Part shown: positions 50,061 to 58,669 of the stretch, in pieces
How positions within the stretch are numbered: position 1 is the stretch's first letter
Layout of the letters: each line of letters opens with the position of its first letter
Source: Streptomyces sp. SCL15-4
Lineage (GTDB): Bacteria; Actinomycetota; Actinomycetes; Streptomycetales; Streptomycetaceae
Reading direction: 5' to 3'
Assembly: GCF_033366695.1 (NCBI RefSeq)
Contig: NZ_JAOBTQ010000001.1
Coordinates: forward strand, 6,944,001-7,008,000
Length of the DNA stretch: 64,000 nucleotides
The notes under the pieces: generated by a model
Seen by the model: the letters and a program-made list of their open reading frames with translations, nothing else
The model's database searches: none
Told to the model about the DNA's origin: nothing
Position numbers and translations under genes: made by a program

Positions 50061-50891
50061 TCAGCGGCTGCCGTCCAGGATCACCCGCGCCACCAGCGCC
50101 GGGTCGTCGTTCATCGGGACGTGACCGCAGCCGGGCAGCCGCACCAGCCGGGCGTGCGGGATGAGCCGCTTGGCGCGGATGCCCTGGCGGCGCACGAGGA
50201 TCCGGTCCCGCGTGCCCCAGGCCACCGTGACCGGCAGGCCCGGCACATCGTCGGTGAACCGGACGGCGGCGCCCGCCCGCAGGGTCGCCTCGAAGCCGGT
50301 GGCCGTCGCGAGCGCGTGTGTCTCGGCGACCACCGCCGCCGGCGAACGGCGCGCGGGCCGGGCGTAGATGGTGCTGGTCAGCGCCGTACGGCCGGCCGCC
50401 GTGCGGGACAGCCCCGCCACCACCGGCGGCGGCAGCCGCCGGGCGATGCCGCGCATGCCGAGCAGCACCGTGAAGGCGTAGCGCCGCTCCGCCCGCGACC
50501 AGAAACCGGCCGGGGACAGGGCGGTGACGGAGCGTACGAGTCTGTCCCGGCCCAGTGCGAGCGCCAGCAGACCGCCCAGCGAGTTCCCGGCCACGTGCGG
50601 GCGGTCCAGGTCCAGCGCCTCGAACAGGGCGCCGAGCACCGCGTTGGTGGTCGGCAGGTCGTAGGCCAGACCGTCCGGCAGCCCCGGTGACGCGCCGAAC
50701 CCCGGCAGGTCCACGGCGATCACCTCGCGCTCGGTGGCCAGGATGTCCACGACCGGGTCCCAGGCCTGCCGGTGGTGGCCGATGCCGTGCAGCAGGACCA
50801 GCGGTTCACCGCGGCCCACGCGCGCGTAGGACACGGTCACCTCGCCGGGGCCATGGGGGGCGGGGACCTGGAAGGAGACGGTGGCGGACAT
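50061..50891 (-). CDS. Alpha/beta hydrolase
   Basis: 276 residues. Oxyanion segment LLHGIGHHRQAW, nucleophile elbow GNSLGG (Ser), acid in WGTRDRI and His in GCGHVPMNDDP complete the triad. Between them is a helical cap. Substrate unknown: esterases, lactonases and dehalogenase-like enzymes share this fold. It is divergent from sigJ, with an inverted repeat in the gap. Confidence 0.9.
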   Translation of the reverse strand: MSATVSFQVPAPHGPGEVTVSYARVGRGEPLVLLHGIGHHRQAWDPVVDILATEREVIAVDLPGFGASPGLPDGLAYDLPTTNAVLGALFEALDLDRPHVAGNSLGGLLALALGRDRLVRSVTALSPAGFWSRAERRYAFTVLLGMRGIARRLPPPVVAGLSRTAAGRTALTSTIYARPARRSPAAVVAETHALATATGFEATLRAGAAVRFTDDVPGLPVTVAWGTRDRILVRRQGIRAKRLIPHARLVRLPGCGHVPMNDDPALVARVILDGSR

Positions 50892-50948
50892 GGGGTGCTC
50901 CTCGTCTGTGCTGCCGGCGGACGCCGTAGACAGCTTGTCAGCAACTGC

Positions 50949-50962
50949 CTACCGGCGGGTAG
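50949..50962. promoter_or_regulatory. Inverted repeat CTACC-N4-GGTAG between hydrolase and sigJ
   Basis: A perfect 5-bp inverted repeat in the 136-base gap between divergent genes. It could be a TetR-type operator or part of a sigma-factor-dependent promoter. No matching regulator is adjacent. Confidence 0.35.
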
Positions 50963-51027
50963 CCCTTGGCGGGCACCGGCCCCGATTCCGGGTGGACACC
51001 GGCAGGCGGGTCCGATGGGATGGACCC

Positions 51028-51912
51028 GTGACCGCACAGCCCGCCACCGACGTCTTCGAAGAACACCGGCCCCTGCTCATGGGCGTCGCCTACCGCATGC
51101 TCGGCCGGGTCGCCGACGCGGAGGACGTGGTGCAGGAGGCATGGCTGCGCTGGTACCACGCCGACCGCGCGGAGGTTCGCGAACCGCGCGCCTATCTGGT
51201 GCGCGTCACCACCCGGCTGGCCATCGACCGGCTGCGCCAGGCACAGCGGCGCGGCGAGGCCTACGTCGGCCCCTGGCTGCCCGAGCCGTACCTCACCGAG
51301 TCCGCCGGTACCGCACCGGACTCCGCCGACCGCGCCGTGCTCGCCGACACGGTCTCCCTGGCCGTCCTGGTCGTCCTGGAATCGCTGTCCCCGCTGGAAC
51401 GGGCGGTGTTCGTGCTCAGAGAGGCGTTCGGCTACCCGTACGCCGAGATCGCCGAGCTGCTGGAACGGACCGAGCCGGCGGTACGGCAGCTCGCCGGGCG
51501 GGCCCGCCGGCACGTGGCCGAACGGCGCCCGCGCTACGACGTCGACCCCGCCCGGCGCCGCGAACTGACCGAGCGTTTCCTCGCCGCGGCCGGCGGGGGC
51601 GACCTCCAGGGGCTGATGTCCCTGCTCGCCCCGGACGTCCGGCTGGTCGGCGACAGCGGCGGCAAGGCCAAGGCGCCGGTGCGCGTCCTGCACACCGCCG
51701 ACAAGGTCGGCCGCTTCCTCGTCGGCGCCGCCCGCACCGCCCCGGCGGACCGGACCCATCGCGTCCTGGAGACCAACGGCGGCCCCGCCCTGCTGATCTC
51801 GGTCGGCGGCGAGCCCGACAGCCTGTTCCAGGTGGACGTCGCCGACGGCCGCATCACGTCCGTCTACATCATCCGCAACCCGGACAAGCTCCGGCACCTC
51901 GCCGGCCGCTGA
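51028..51912 (+). CDS. sigJ: ECF41-type sigma factor (SigJ)
   Basis: 294 residues from GTG 51028. Sigma region 2 (VFEEHRPLLMGVAYRMLGRVADAEDVVQEAWLRW) and region 4 (ESLSPLERAVFVLREAFGYPYAEIAELL) are complete, followed by a C-terminal SnoaL-like domain (about 190-285). This fused domain controls ECF41 activity instead of an anti-sigma protein. The divergent hydrolase gene is a plausible target, as ECF41 factors often drive a neighbouring gene. A hairpin terminator follows. Confidence 0.92.
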   Translation: MTAQPATDVFEEHRPLLMGVAYRMLGRVADAEDVVQEAWLRWYHADRAEVREPRAYLVRVTTRLAIDRLRQAQRRGEAYVGPWLPEPYLTESAGTAPDSADRAVLADTVSLAVLVVLESLSPLERAVFVLREAFGYPYAEIAELLERTEPAVRQLAGRARRHVAERRPRYDVDPARRRELTERFLAAAGGGDLQGLMSLLAPDVRLVGDSGGKAKAPVRVLHTADKVGRFLVGAARTAPADRTHRVLETNGGPALLISVGGEPDSLFQVDVADGRITSVYIIRNPDKLRHLAGR

Positions 51913-51930
51913 GCCACCGCCTCCGCCCCG

Positions 51931-51955
51931 AGCCCCCGCCGTCCCGGCGGGGGCT
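51931..51955 (+). terminator. Hairpin terminator of sigJ
   Basis: Perfect 10-bp stem AGCCCCCGCC/GGCGGGGGCT (51931-51940 with 51946-51955) with a 5-base loop, 18 bases after the stop. Confidence 0.75.
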
Positions 51956-52080
51956 TCGTCGTACCGCGGACGTCACCGTACGACGGGAGCTTTGCCGCGA
52001 TGTCACACACACCGCCGCGCGCGAACGCCTCGTGAACGCTTCGCTGCCGGGCGTCCGGATACCGACGAGGCGGCCGAGGA

Positions 52081-52115
52081 TTGGTCTTGACCAAGGGTGA
52101 GCGCCGCCCTATGGT
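52081..52115 (+). promoter_or_regulatory. GntR gene promoter with palindromic operator over the -35 box
   Basis: The palindrome TTGGTC-TT-GACCAA (52081-52094) contains the -35 box TTGACC (52087-52092). After 17 bases comes -10 TATGGT (52110-52115). TGGTCTTGACCA differs by one central base from the dre site TGGTCTAGACCA bound by the HutC-type regulator DasR. Occupation would block the promoter, giving autoregulation by the GntR protein or control by DasR itself. Confidence 0.7.
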
Positions 52116-52190
52116 CGCAGAGAAGTGCAACAACCTTTAATAAACAAGGGCGCCAAAAACCGCCGGACCACGGCTCTCGCGGAGGACAGG

Positions 52191-52952
52191 GTGGGGACCA
52201 CGCAGCTGGAATCGGTACCGGAACCGAAGTACTGGCATCTCAAGACCGTGCTCAGCGAGGCACTCGACTCCGAGTTCTCGGTCGGCGAGATCCTGCCCAA
52301 CGAACGTGACCTGGCCGCCCGCTTCGGCGTGGCCCGCGCCACGCTCCGCCAGGCCCTCGAACAGCTGGAGCTGGAGGGCCGGCTGCAACGCCGGCGCGGG
52401 GTCGGCACCACCGTCGCGCCCCCGCGCGTCGGCGTGGCCGTCGGCACGCGGCGGCACGACTGGCCCGGCGCCGCCGGAGACGCCTGGCAGCCCGTCGACG
52501 GCGCCCAGGCGGTGCCGCCGGCCGCCGTCGCCGCCGCGCTGGAGACCGGCGCGGACGAAGTGGTGCACACCGTGCGCCGCTCCCGGATGTCCCACAACCA
52601 GCAGGTCGCCACCGAACTGCTCTACATCCCGGCGGCCTCGGTGCCCGGCCTGACCGCGATCGACGCGCCCTCCGGCGCGGCACGCGCGCGTGCGGTGCTG
52701 CGGGAGCTTCAGCACCTGCCGCTGGAGGGGGAGGACCGCGCGGTCGAGCTGGGCTCCGCGCGCGCGGAGGACGCACGGGCACTGGACCGGCTCCCCGGCT
52801 CTCCGGTCCTCCTCGTCACCACCCGCTTCTTCGCCCAGGGCCGCACCGCCGCCCTGTCGGTGGCGACCTACCGCGCCGACACCTGCCGGCTCACCTTCGG
52901 CGACTCGGCGGGGGTCGAGATACACCACGACCCGGAGCAGCGCGCCTCCTGA
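52191..52952 (+). CDS. GntR family regulator (HutC type)
   Basis: 253 residues from GTG 52191, 4-5 bases after GGAGGA; a GTG at 52125 is less likely. The winged helix (LPNERDLAARFGVARATLRQALEQLELEGRLQRRRGVGT) is the GntR signature. The C-terminal part (about 95-245) has a UTRA/HutC-like effector fold, with ALSVATYRADTCRLTF near the end. Related members such as DasR respond to amino-sugar phosphates. Its own promoter has a dre-like site. A hairpin terminator follows. Confidence 0.9.
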   Translation: MGTTQLESVPEPKYWHLKTVLSEALDSEFSVGEILPNERDLAARFGVARATLRQALEQLELEGRLQRRRGVGTTVAPPRVGVAVGTRRHDWPGAAGDAWQPVDGAQAVPPAAVAAALETGADEVVHTVRRSRMSHNQQVATELLYIPAASVPGLTAIDAPSGAARARAVLRELQHLPLEGEDRAVELGSARAEDARALDRLPGSPVLLVTTRFFAQGRTAALSVATYRADTCRLTFGDSAGVEIHHDPEQRAS

Positions 52953-53286
52953 CCTCCGCACCGCCCGGCCCTCCGGACGGACCACACACCCCGCAACGCG
53001 GGGCCGCCTGCCGGCCCGCGGCCCCGCGACGAAGTTCGGTCGTGTTCCGCCGGGTCGTTGCCGAGGCGGTGTCCCTGCCCGCGGTGCGACTGAATCCAGC
53101 CAGATGACTGCCGTGCCGGTCTGCCGGCGCGGGCCCGCTTCCGTTGTGTTCCGCCGTGTCACCGACGAGATGGCGCATGTTCGCGGCGCGGTCGGGTCCG
53201 GCCGGGTCATCGCCGTGTCGGCCTCGCCGGTCCGGGCCGGGGCCGCCGTGGCGGTACGGTGACCCGCGTCCGCGCCACGGCCGGGC
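52953..53286. other. Intergenic stretch (334 bases) after the GntR gene
   Basis: It begins with a strong hairpin (52997-53028). The rest has two similar segments, GTGTTCCGCCGGGTC near 53042 and GTGTTCCGCCGTGTC near 53147, that may be a decayed duplication. A short frame at 53104-53262 lacks a ribosome-binding site and is not called. Confidence 0.5.
52997..53028. terminator. Hairpin terminator after the GntR gene
   Basis: Perfect 11-bp stem CGCGGGGCCGC/GCGGCCCCGCG (52997-53007 with 53018-53028) with a 10-base loop. Confidence 0.75.
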
Positions 53287-54441
53287 TCAGCGCCGCGTCA
53301 CCGTGCCGTCCACGGCGAACAACTCCTCCTCCACATGGTCCAGGGCCAGCCGCAGCGCCCCCGTGGCGACGGCCGCCTCGCCGAGGACCGACAGCGCCAC
53401 CCGGGGCGGACGCAGGCAGTAGCGGGCCAGTTCGCGGCGCAGCGGCTCCAGCACGCCGTCCAGACCGGATGCCCAGCCGCCGATCACCACCAGCTCCGGA
53501 TCGAGCGCCAGCACCAGCGCGGCCACGTCGTGCACCAGCCGCTGGATGTACCGCTCCACGGCCGCCCGCGCCCGCAGATCACCGCCGCGCGCCAGCGCGA
53601 ACACCTCGGCGACCGCCTGCTCGTCCAGCGGGTGCAACGGCTCGTCGGTGGTGGAGAGCAGCGCCTCCGGCGTCGCCTCCCGGCCCAGCAGATGCAGCGC
53701 GCCGATCTCACCGGCCGCCCCGCCGTACCCCCGGTGCAGCCGTCCGCCGATCAGCGAACCGGCCCCGGGGCTCAGCCCGGCCAGCACGAACACCACGTCG
53801 TCCGTCTCCGCCGCCGCACCCTTCCAGTGCTCCGCGAGCGCCGCCGCGTTGGCGTCGTTCTCCACCAGCACCGGACAGCGGAAGGACCGGCTCAGCCGCT
53901 CCCCGAGCCGCAGCCCCGTCCACCCGGGCAGCGCCGTGCCCAGCCGCACCGTGCCGTCCGCCTCCACGATGCCCGGCGTGCCCACGCCCACCGCGCGCAG
54001 CGAACCGCGCGCCACCCCGGCCCGGCGCAGCAGCTCGGCGACCGCGCCGCGCAGCCGGTCGAGCCGCTCGTCCGCCGGGGCCTCCTCGCCGACCTCCTTG
54101 GCCTGCGCGCCCAGCACCCGGCCGTCCAGGTCGGACAGGAGCGCGGCGACCCGGTGCGGCCCGATCTCCAGGCCCAGCAGATGACCCGCCTCGGCCCGGA
54201 ACCGGAACCGCCGCGCGGGCCGCCCCTGCCGGCGCGTGCCGCCCTCGTCCGCCGCCGTCTCCACCACGAGACCGGCCTCGATCAGCCCCTCCACGACGCC
54301 CTCGACGGTCGGCCGGGACAGCCCGGTGACCCGGGTCACCTCGGTGAGCGTCGCGCAGTCCGTGGCGCGCAGCGCGTGCAGCACCACCGCGGAATTGATC
54401 CTTCGCAGCAGCGAGGGATCGCCGCCGGTCAGCTGCCCCAC
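53287..54441 (-). CDS. ROK family transcriptional regulator
   Basis: 384 residues. Winged helix at the N-terminus (SAVVLHALRATDCATLTEVTRVTGLSRPTVEGVV), then the ROK sugar-kinase fold: VGVGTPGIVEADG, VENDANAAALAEHW, LSPGAGSLIGGRLHRGY. The zinc motif CxCGxxGCxE found in most ROK proteins is absent after the conserved GEIGALH, so structural zinc is probably lost. ROK regulators control carbon use. It converges with the GntR gene across 334 bases. Confidence 0.9.
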   Translation of the reverse strand: MGQLTGGDPSLLRRINSAVVLHALRATDCATLTEVTRVTGLSRPTVEGVVEGLIEAGLVVETAADEGGTRRQGRPARRFRFRAEAGHLLGLEIGPHRVAALLSDLDGRVLGAQAKEVGEEAPADERLDRLRGAVAELLRRAGVARGSLRAVGVGTPGIVEADGTVRLGTALPGWTGLRLGERLSRSFRCPVLVENDANAAALAEHWKGAAAETDDVVFVLAGLSPGAGSLIGGRLHRGYGGAAGEIGALHLLGREATPEALLSTTDEPLHPLDEQAVAEVFALARGGDLRARAAVERYIQRLVHDVAALVLALDPELVVIGGWASGLDGVLEPLRRELARYCLRPPRVALSVLGEAAVATGALRLALDHVEEELFAVDGTVTRR

Positions 54442-54536
54442 CGTCCGTCCTCCCAGCTCGCTGGCGTGTTGGCCGGATCGTACTCGGCGGGGCGCACCCC
54501 GGCGAGTGCCGGGTTGCGCGCGCGGCCCCGGCCCGC

Positions 54537-55193
54537 TCAGCCCGGCTCCACGAACCCCGACTCATAGGCCGCGATCACCGCCTGGGTGCGGTCGCGCGCG
54601 CCGAGCTTGGCCAAGATGGCGCTCACATGCGACTTCACCGTCTCGGCGCCCACCACCAGCCGCGCGGCGATCTCCGCGTTCGACAGCCCGCGTGCCATCA
54701 GCCGCAGCACCTCCGCCTCCCGCTCGGTCAGCCGGGCCCGCTCCAGCGCGGCCCGGGCCGGCCGGCCGCCGTCGCCGTACCGGGCGGCGAGCCGCCGTAC
54801 GGAGGCCGGGAACAGCAGCGAGTCGCCGGCCGCCACCAGTCGCACCGCGTGCGCGATCTCGGCCGGGCGGGCCCGCTTCAGCAGAAAACCGTCCGCGCCC
54901 GCGCGCAGCGCCTCGTACACGAACTCGTCGTCCTCGAAGGTGGTCACCACGAGGATCTTCGGCGGATCGGGCACCGTGCGCAGCACCGCGCGCGTGGCCT
55001 CGATACCGTCCATCAGCGGCATCCGGACGTCCATCGCGACCACGTCCGGCCGCAGTTGGCGTACCAGCGGGATGACCGCCGCGCCGTCGGCCGCCTCGCC
55101 CGCCACCTCGATGTCGGGCTGCGCCTCCAGCACGGCCCGCAGACCCGCGCGGACCAGGGGTTCGTCGTCGACGAGCAGGACGGTGACCGGCAT
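54537..55193 (-). CDS. LuxR/NarL-type response regulator
   Basis: 218 residues. Receiver: VDDEPLVRAGLRAVLEA (acid pocket) and VVAMDVRMPLMDG (phospho-Asp near residue 53). The C-terminal LuxR HTH (LTEREAEVLRLMARGLSNAEIAARLVVGAETVKSHV) binds DNA. It starts 14 bases after the kinase stop and forms its pair. The pair faces an ABC exporter. Confidence 0.94.
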   Translation of the reverse strand: MPVTVLLVDDEPLVRAGLRAVLEAQPDIEVAGEAADGAAVIPLVRQLRPDVVAMDVRMPLMDGIEATRAVLRTVPDPPKILVVTTFEDDEFVYEALRAGADGFLLKRARPAEIAHAVRLVAAGDSLLFPASVRRLAARYGDGGRPARAALERARLTEREAEVLRLMARGLSNAEIAARLVVGAETVKSHVSAILAKLGARDRTQAVIAAYESGFVEPG

Positions 55194-55207
55194 TCGGACA
55201 GCCTAGA

Positions 55208-56362
55208 TCACCCGAGGGGCAGCTCCACCCGCACCCGCCAGTCGCCCTCCTCCGGACCGGTGACGGCGGTCCCGCCGAGCAGCCCGGCCCGCTCCCGTAT
55301 GCCGCGCAGGCCGCTTCCCCGGCCCGGGCCGGGTATCGCCCCCGGCAGCGGATTGCGCACCTCCAGGACGAGCGCGCCGCCGGTGACCCGGACCCGGGCC
55401 CGCACCGGCACCGCGCCCGCGTGCCGCAGCACATTGGTGAGCGCCTCCTGGAGGATGCGGTAGCCCTCGCGGGACACCGGTCCCGGCACAGCCTCCACCG
55501 GACCCGTCACCTCCGCGTCGATCTTCGCCCCCGAGGCCCGCGCCGACTCCAGCAGCCGGCCGGCGTCGGCCAGCGTGGGCCGCGCGCTCACCGGGCGTTC
55601 GGCCTCCCGCAACACGCCCAGCACCCGTTCCAGATCCTCCAGCGCGGCCCGGCCGGTCTCCTCGATGGCGCCCAGCGCCCGGTCGGTGAACTCCGGGTCA
55701 CCGGCCGCGCGCGCGGCACCGGCCTGCACCACCGCCAGCGTCAGGGCGTGCCCGATCGAGTCGTGCAACTCCCGTGCGATCCGGGTGCGTTCCAGCAGTT
55801 GCTCGGTTCGCTCCTCCAGCGCGGCCAGCCGCTCGGCCGCCGACGGCCCGAGCAACCGGCGCGCGGCGGCCGTGATCAGCTCGCCGAGCCCCACGGCCAC
55901 GCCGTAGAAGACGAGCAGCGGCAGCGGTGCCAGCAGAGCCCAGGCGCGGTGCGGCGGCAGCCGGTCCAGCAGCAGGATTCCGGCCGGGGCGCCGCCCCAC
56001 GCGCACTGCGCCAGTTCGAAGGTGAGGATGGGCAGCCACACCGAGGCGAACACGGCCGCGCCGCCGAGCAGCATGCGCAGCTCCAGCCACAGCACCGTGC
56101 GCAGCCGGTCCCGCCAGTTCGCCGCCGGTGCCTGGGAGATGCCCGGCTCCGGCTCGCCGGGCGTGAGCATCAGCAGTGCCTGAATCCCCTCGCCGCGCCG
56201 CATCGCGGGCACCAGACCGAGCGGGACGAGGAACAGCGCGGGCATCCACGGAGTCGTCGGGTCGATGAACAGCCAGACGCTGACCATCAGCATGGGCACC
56301 CACAGATGCAGCAGGCGCGTGTACGTCGTCGCGCGCAGCAGCGGGCGCAGAAGGCGGGACAT
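55208..56362 (-). CDS. Sensor histidine kinase (HisKA_3 type)
   Basis: 384 residues. Four to five membrane segments occupy the first 190 residues, with short loops, so sensing is probably within the membrane. The phospho-acceptor box IARELHDSIGHALTLAVVQAGA is HisKA_3. ATPase motifs LQEALTNVLRHA (N box) and GSGLRGIRERAGLLGG (G box) follow. Kinases of this intramembrane type often watch cell-envelope stress or an adjacent ABC exporter. It is divergent from the ABC genes (107 bases). Confidence 0.93.
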   Translation of the reverse strand: MSRLLRPLLRATTYTRLLHLWVPMLMVSVWLFIDPTTPWMPALFLVPLGLVPAMRRGEGIQALLMLTPGEPEPGISQAPAANWRDRLRTVLWLELRMLLGGAAVFASVWLPILTFELAQCAWGGAPAGILLLDRLPPHRAWALLAPLPLLVFYGVAVGLGELITAAARRLLGPSAAERLAALEERTEQLLERTRIARELHDSIGHALTLAVVQAGAARAAGDPEFTDRALGAIEETGRAALEDLERVLGVLREAERPVSARPTLADAGRLLESARASGAKIDAEVTGPVEAVPGPVSREGYRILQEALTNVLRHAGAVPVRARVRVTGGALVLEVRNPLPGAIPGPGRGSGLRGIRERAGLLGGTAVTGPEEGDWRVRVELPLG

Positions 56363-56469
56363 GACCTCATCGTCGCAGCCGGCACCGGCGGCAGCCCTCC
56401 CCCGCGAGGGGGAGACGGTCCCCGCCGGCGGGGGATGTTCCGGTCGCCGCGCCGGGCCAGGCTGGTGCC

Positions 56470-57390
<921 letters not shown>

Positions 57391-57392
57391 CC

Positions 57393-58103
57393 ATGCCTTT
57401 CGTCCCCGTCCTCCACGCCGAGTGGATCAAGATCCGCACGCTGCGCTCCCAGTGGTGCGCGCTCGCCGCGATCCTCGTCGCCACCGCCGCGTTCTCGGCG
57501 CTCGCCGCGGCCGACGCCGACGACACGGACCCGCTGTTCTCGGTGTTCTTCGGCGTCGGCTTCGGGCAGATCGCCGCGATCGCCTTCGGTACGACGGCCG
57601 TCGCCGCGGAGTTCCGGGGCGGAGCGCTGCGGCTGACGCTGGCGGCGGTGCCCGACCGGGGCCGCTGGTTCGCCGCCAAGGTGACGGCGATCGCTCTGCC
57701 GGCGCTGGCCGTCGGCCTGCTCACCGGGTTCGCCACGCTCCTGGTGGGCCGGGCGGCCCTCGGCCCGTCCGCGCCCGGCTGGGCGGAGGGAGTGCGCGGC
57801 GTGGTCGGCTGCGGTGTCCACCTGACGCTGATGGCCCTGTTCGCCGCCGGACTCGCGGCCGTGCTGCGCAGTGGAGTCGCGACCCTCTCCGTGCTGATCC
57901 CGTTCCTGCTGATCGTGTCCTTCGTCATCGGAGACCTGTCCGGCTCGGTCGCCGACTTCCTCCCCGACCGGGCCGGCCAAGTGGCCCTGCACAGCACCTG
58001 GGACGGCGCACTCGGCCCGTGGAGCGGTCTCGCGGTGGCCGCGCTGTGGACGGCGGCGGCCCTGACGGCGGGCGCCTGGAGCGTGCGGCGCAGGGACGCC
58101 TGA
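57393..58103 (+). CDS. ABC exporter permease
   Basis: 236 residues with about six membrane segments (ABC2/BcrB-like). It starts HAEWIKIRTLRSQW, a conserved entry helix of this family, with AAEFRGGALRLTLAAVPDR as the coupling-type loop. It forms an exporter with the ATPase 2 bases upstream (GGAGG overlaps the end of that gene). Confidence 0.88.
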   Translation: MPFVPVLHAEWIKIRTLRSQWCALAAILVATAAFSALAAADADDTDPLFSVFFGVGFGQIAAIAFGTTAVAAEFRGGALRLTLAAVPDRGRWFAAKVTAIALPALAVGLLTGFATLLVGRAALGPSAPGWAEGVRGVVGCGVHLTLMALFAAGLAAVLRSGVATLSVLIPFLLIVSFVIGDLSGSVADFLPDRAGQVALHSTWDGALGPWSGLAVAALWTAAALTAGAWSVRRRDA

Positions 58104-58120
58104 CGGAGGACCAGTTGTCA

Positions 58121-58588
58121 GTGGTGCCCGCTTTACTGGACCGCATGGACATCGCGGAGTGCCTGACCCTCATCGAGCTGCTGTGCGCCCGGGAGTTCCC
58201 GGCGGCGCCCGGCAGGACGGAGCACGGCGAGAGCGGTCCCGGCTATCACATAGCCGCCTTACAGACCAGCGAGGAGTTCTGGGAGGGCGACGGCAGCGAA
58301 CGGGAGGAGACGGAGGCGCAGTACGAGGCCGACCGGGACGGCCTCGCCGAGCGGCTGGGCGAACGATGGGGCAGTCCCCGGCACTTCAGCCTGTACAGCG
58401 TGCTGGAGCGGACCATGGCGGGCGAGGAGATCCCCGAGCCCTGGGCCGGACTCGGCGGGCACGTCCCGGACGTCCTCCTGTGGCGGGCGCCGGAGACGGA
58501 CCGCTGGGTCGCCCTTGGCGTCTCCCAGTGGGACAAGGAGTTGCCCTTCCAGTTGCTCGGCATAGTGACGGAGACGGACCCGCCGTGA
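58121..58588 (+). CDS. Hypothetical protein with TTA codon(s)
   Basis: 155 residues from GTG 58121 (10 bases after GGAGGA); TTG 58115 is also possible. The protein is acidic, with LTLIELLCAREFP, HGESGPGYHIAALQTSEE and VALGVSQWDKELPFQLLG. No family assignment. The leucine in AALQTSEE is a TTA codon (58259-58261); another TTA (58133-58135) lies within the first codons unless ATG 58145 is the start. TTA is very rare in Streptomyces, so this gene should need the bldA tRNA. It lies 17 bases after the permease gene. Confidence 0.7.
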   Translation: MVPALLDRMDIAECLTLIELLCAREFPAAPGRTEHGESGPGYHIAALQTSEEFWEGDGSEREETEAQYEADRDGLAERLGERWGSPRHFSLYSVLERTMAGEEIPEPWAGLGGHVPDVLLWRAPETDRWVALGVSQWDKELPFQLLGIVTETDPP

Positions 58589-58607
58589 GACGGGTCCGGG
58601 CCGCGAC

Positions 58608-58629
58608 CGATTGGGAGCGCTCCCAATCG
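58608..58629. promoter_or_regulatory. Second CebR-type palindrome, 3' of the cellulase gene
   Basis: TGGGAGCGCTCCCA (58612-58625) inside a perfect 22-bp palindrome. It lies after the stop of the 155-residue gene and beyond the terminator of the cellulase gene, so it does not sit in the cellulase promoter. Confidence 0.75.
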
Positions 58630-58634
58630 CTGGT

Positions 58635-58663
58635 ACGGGGCTCCGGTCCCGCCGGAGCCCCGT
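58635..58663. terminator. Hairpin terminator between convergent genes
   Basis: Perfect 12-bp stem ACGGGGCTCCGG/CCGGAGCCCCGT (58635-58646 with 58652-58663), 5-base loop, 6 bases from the cellulase stop. Confidence 0.8.
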
Positions 58664-58669
58664 CGGTTG

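Noticed and set aside
53104..53262. A 52-residue plus-strand frame after the GntR gene
   Set aside because: No ribosome-binding site and no similarity recognised; the coding look is weak.
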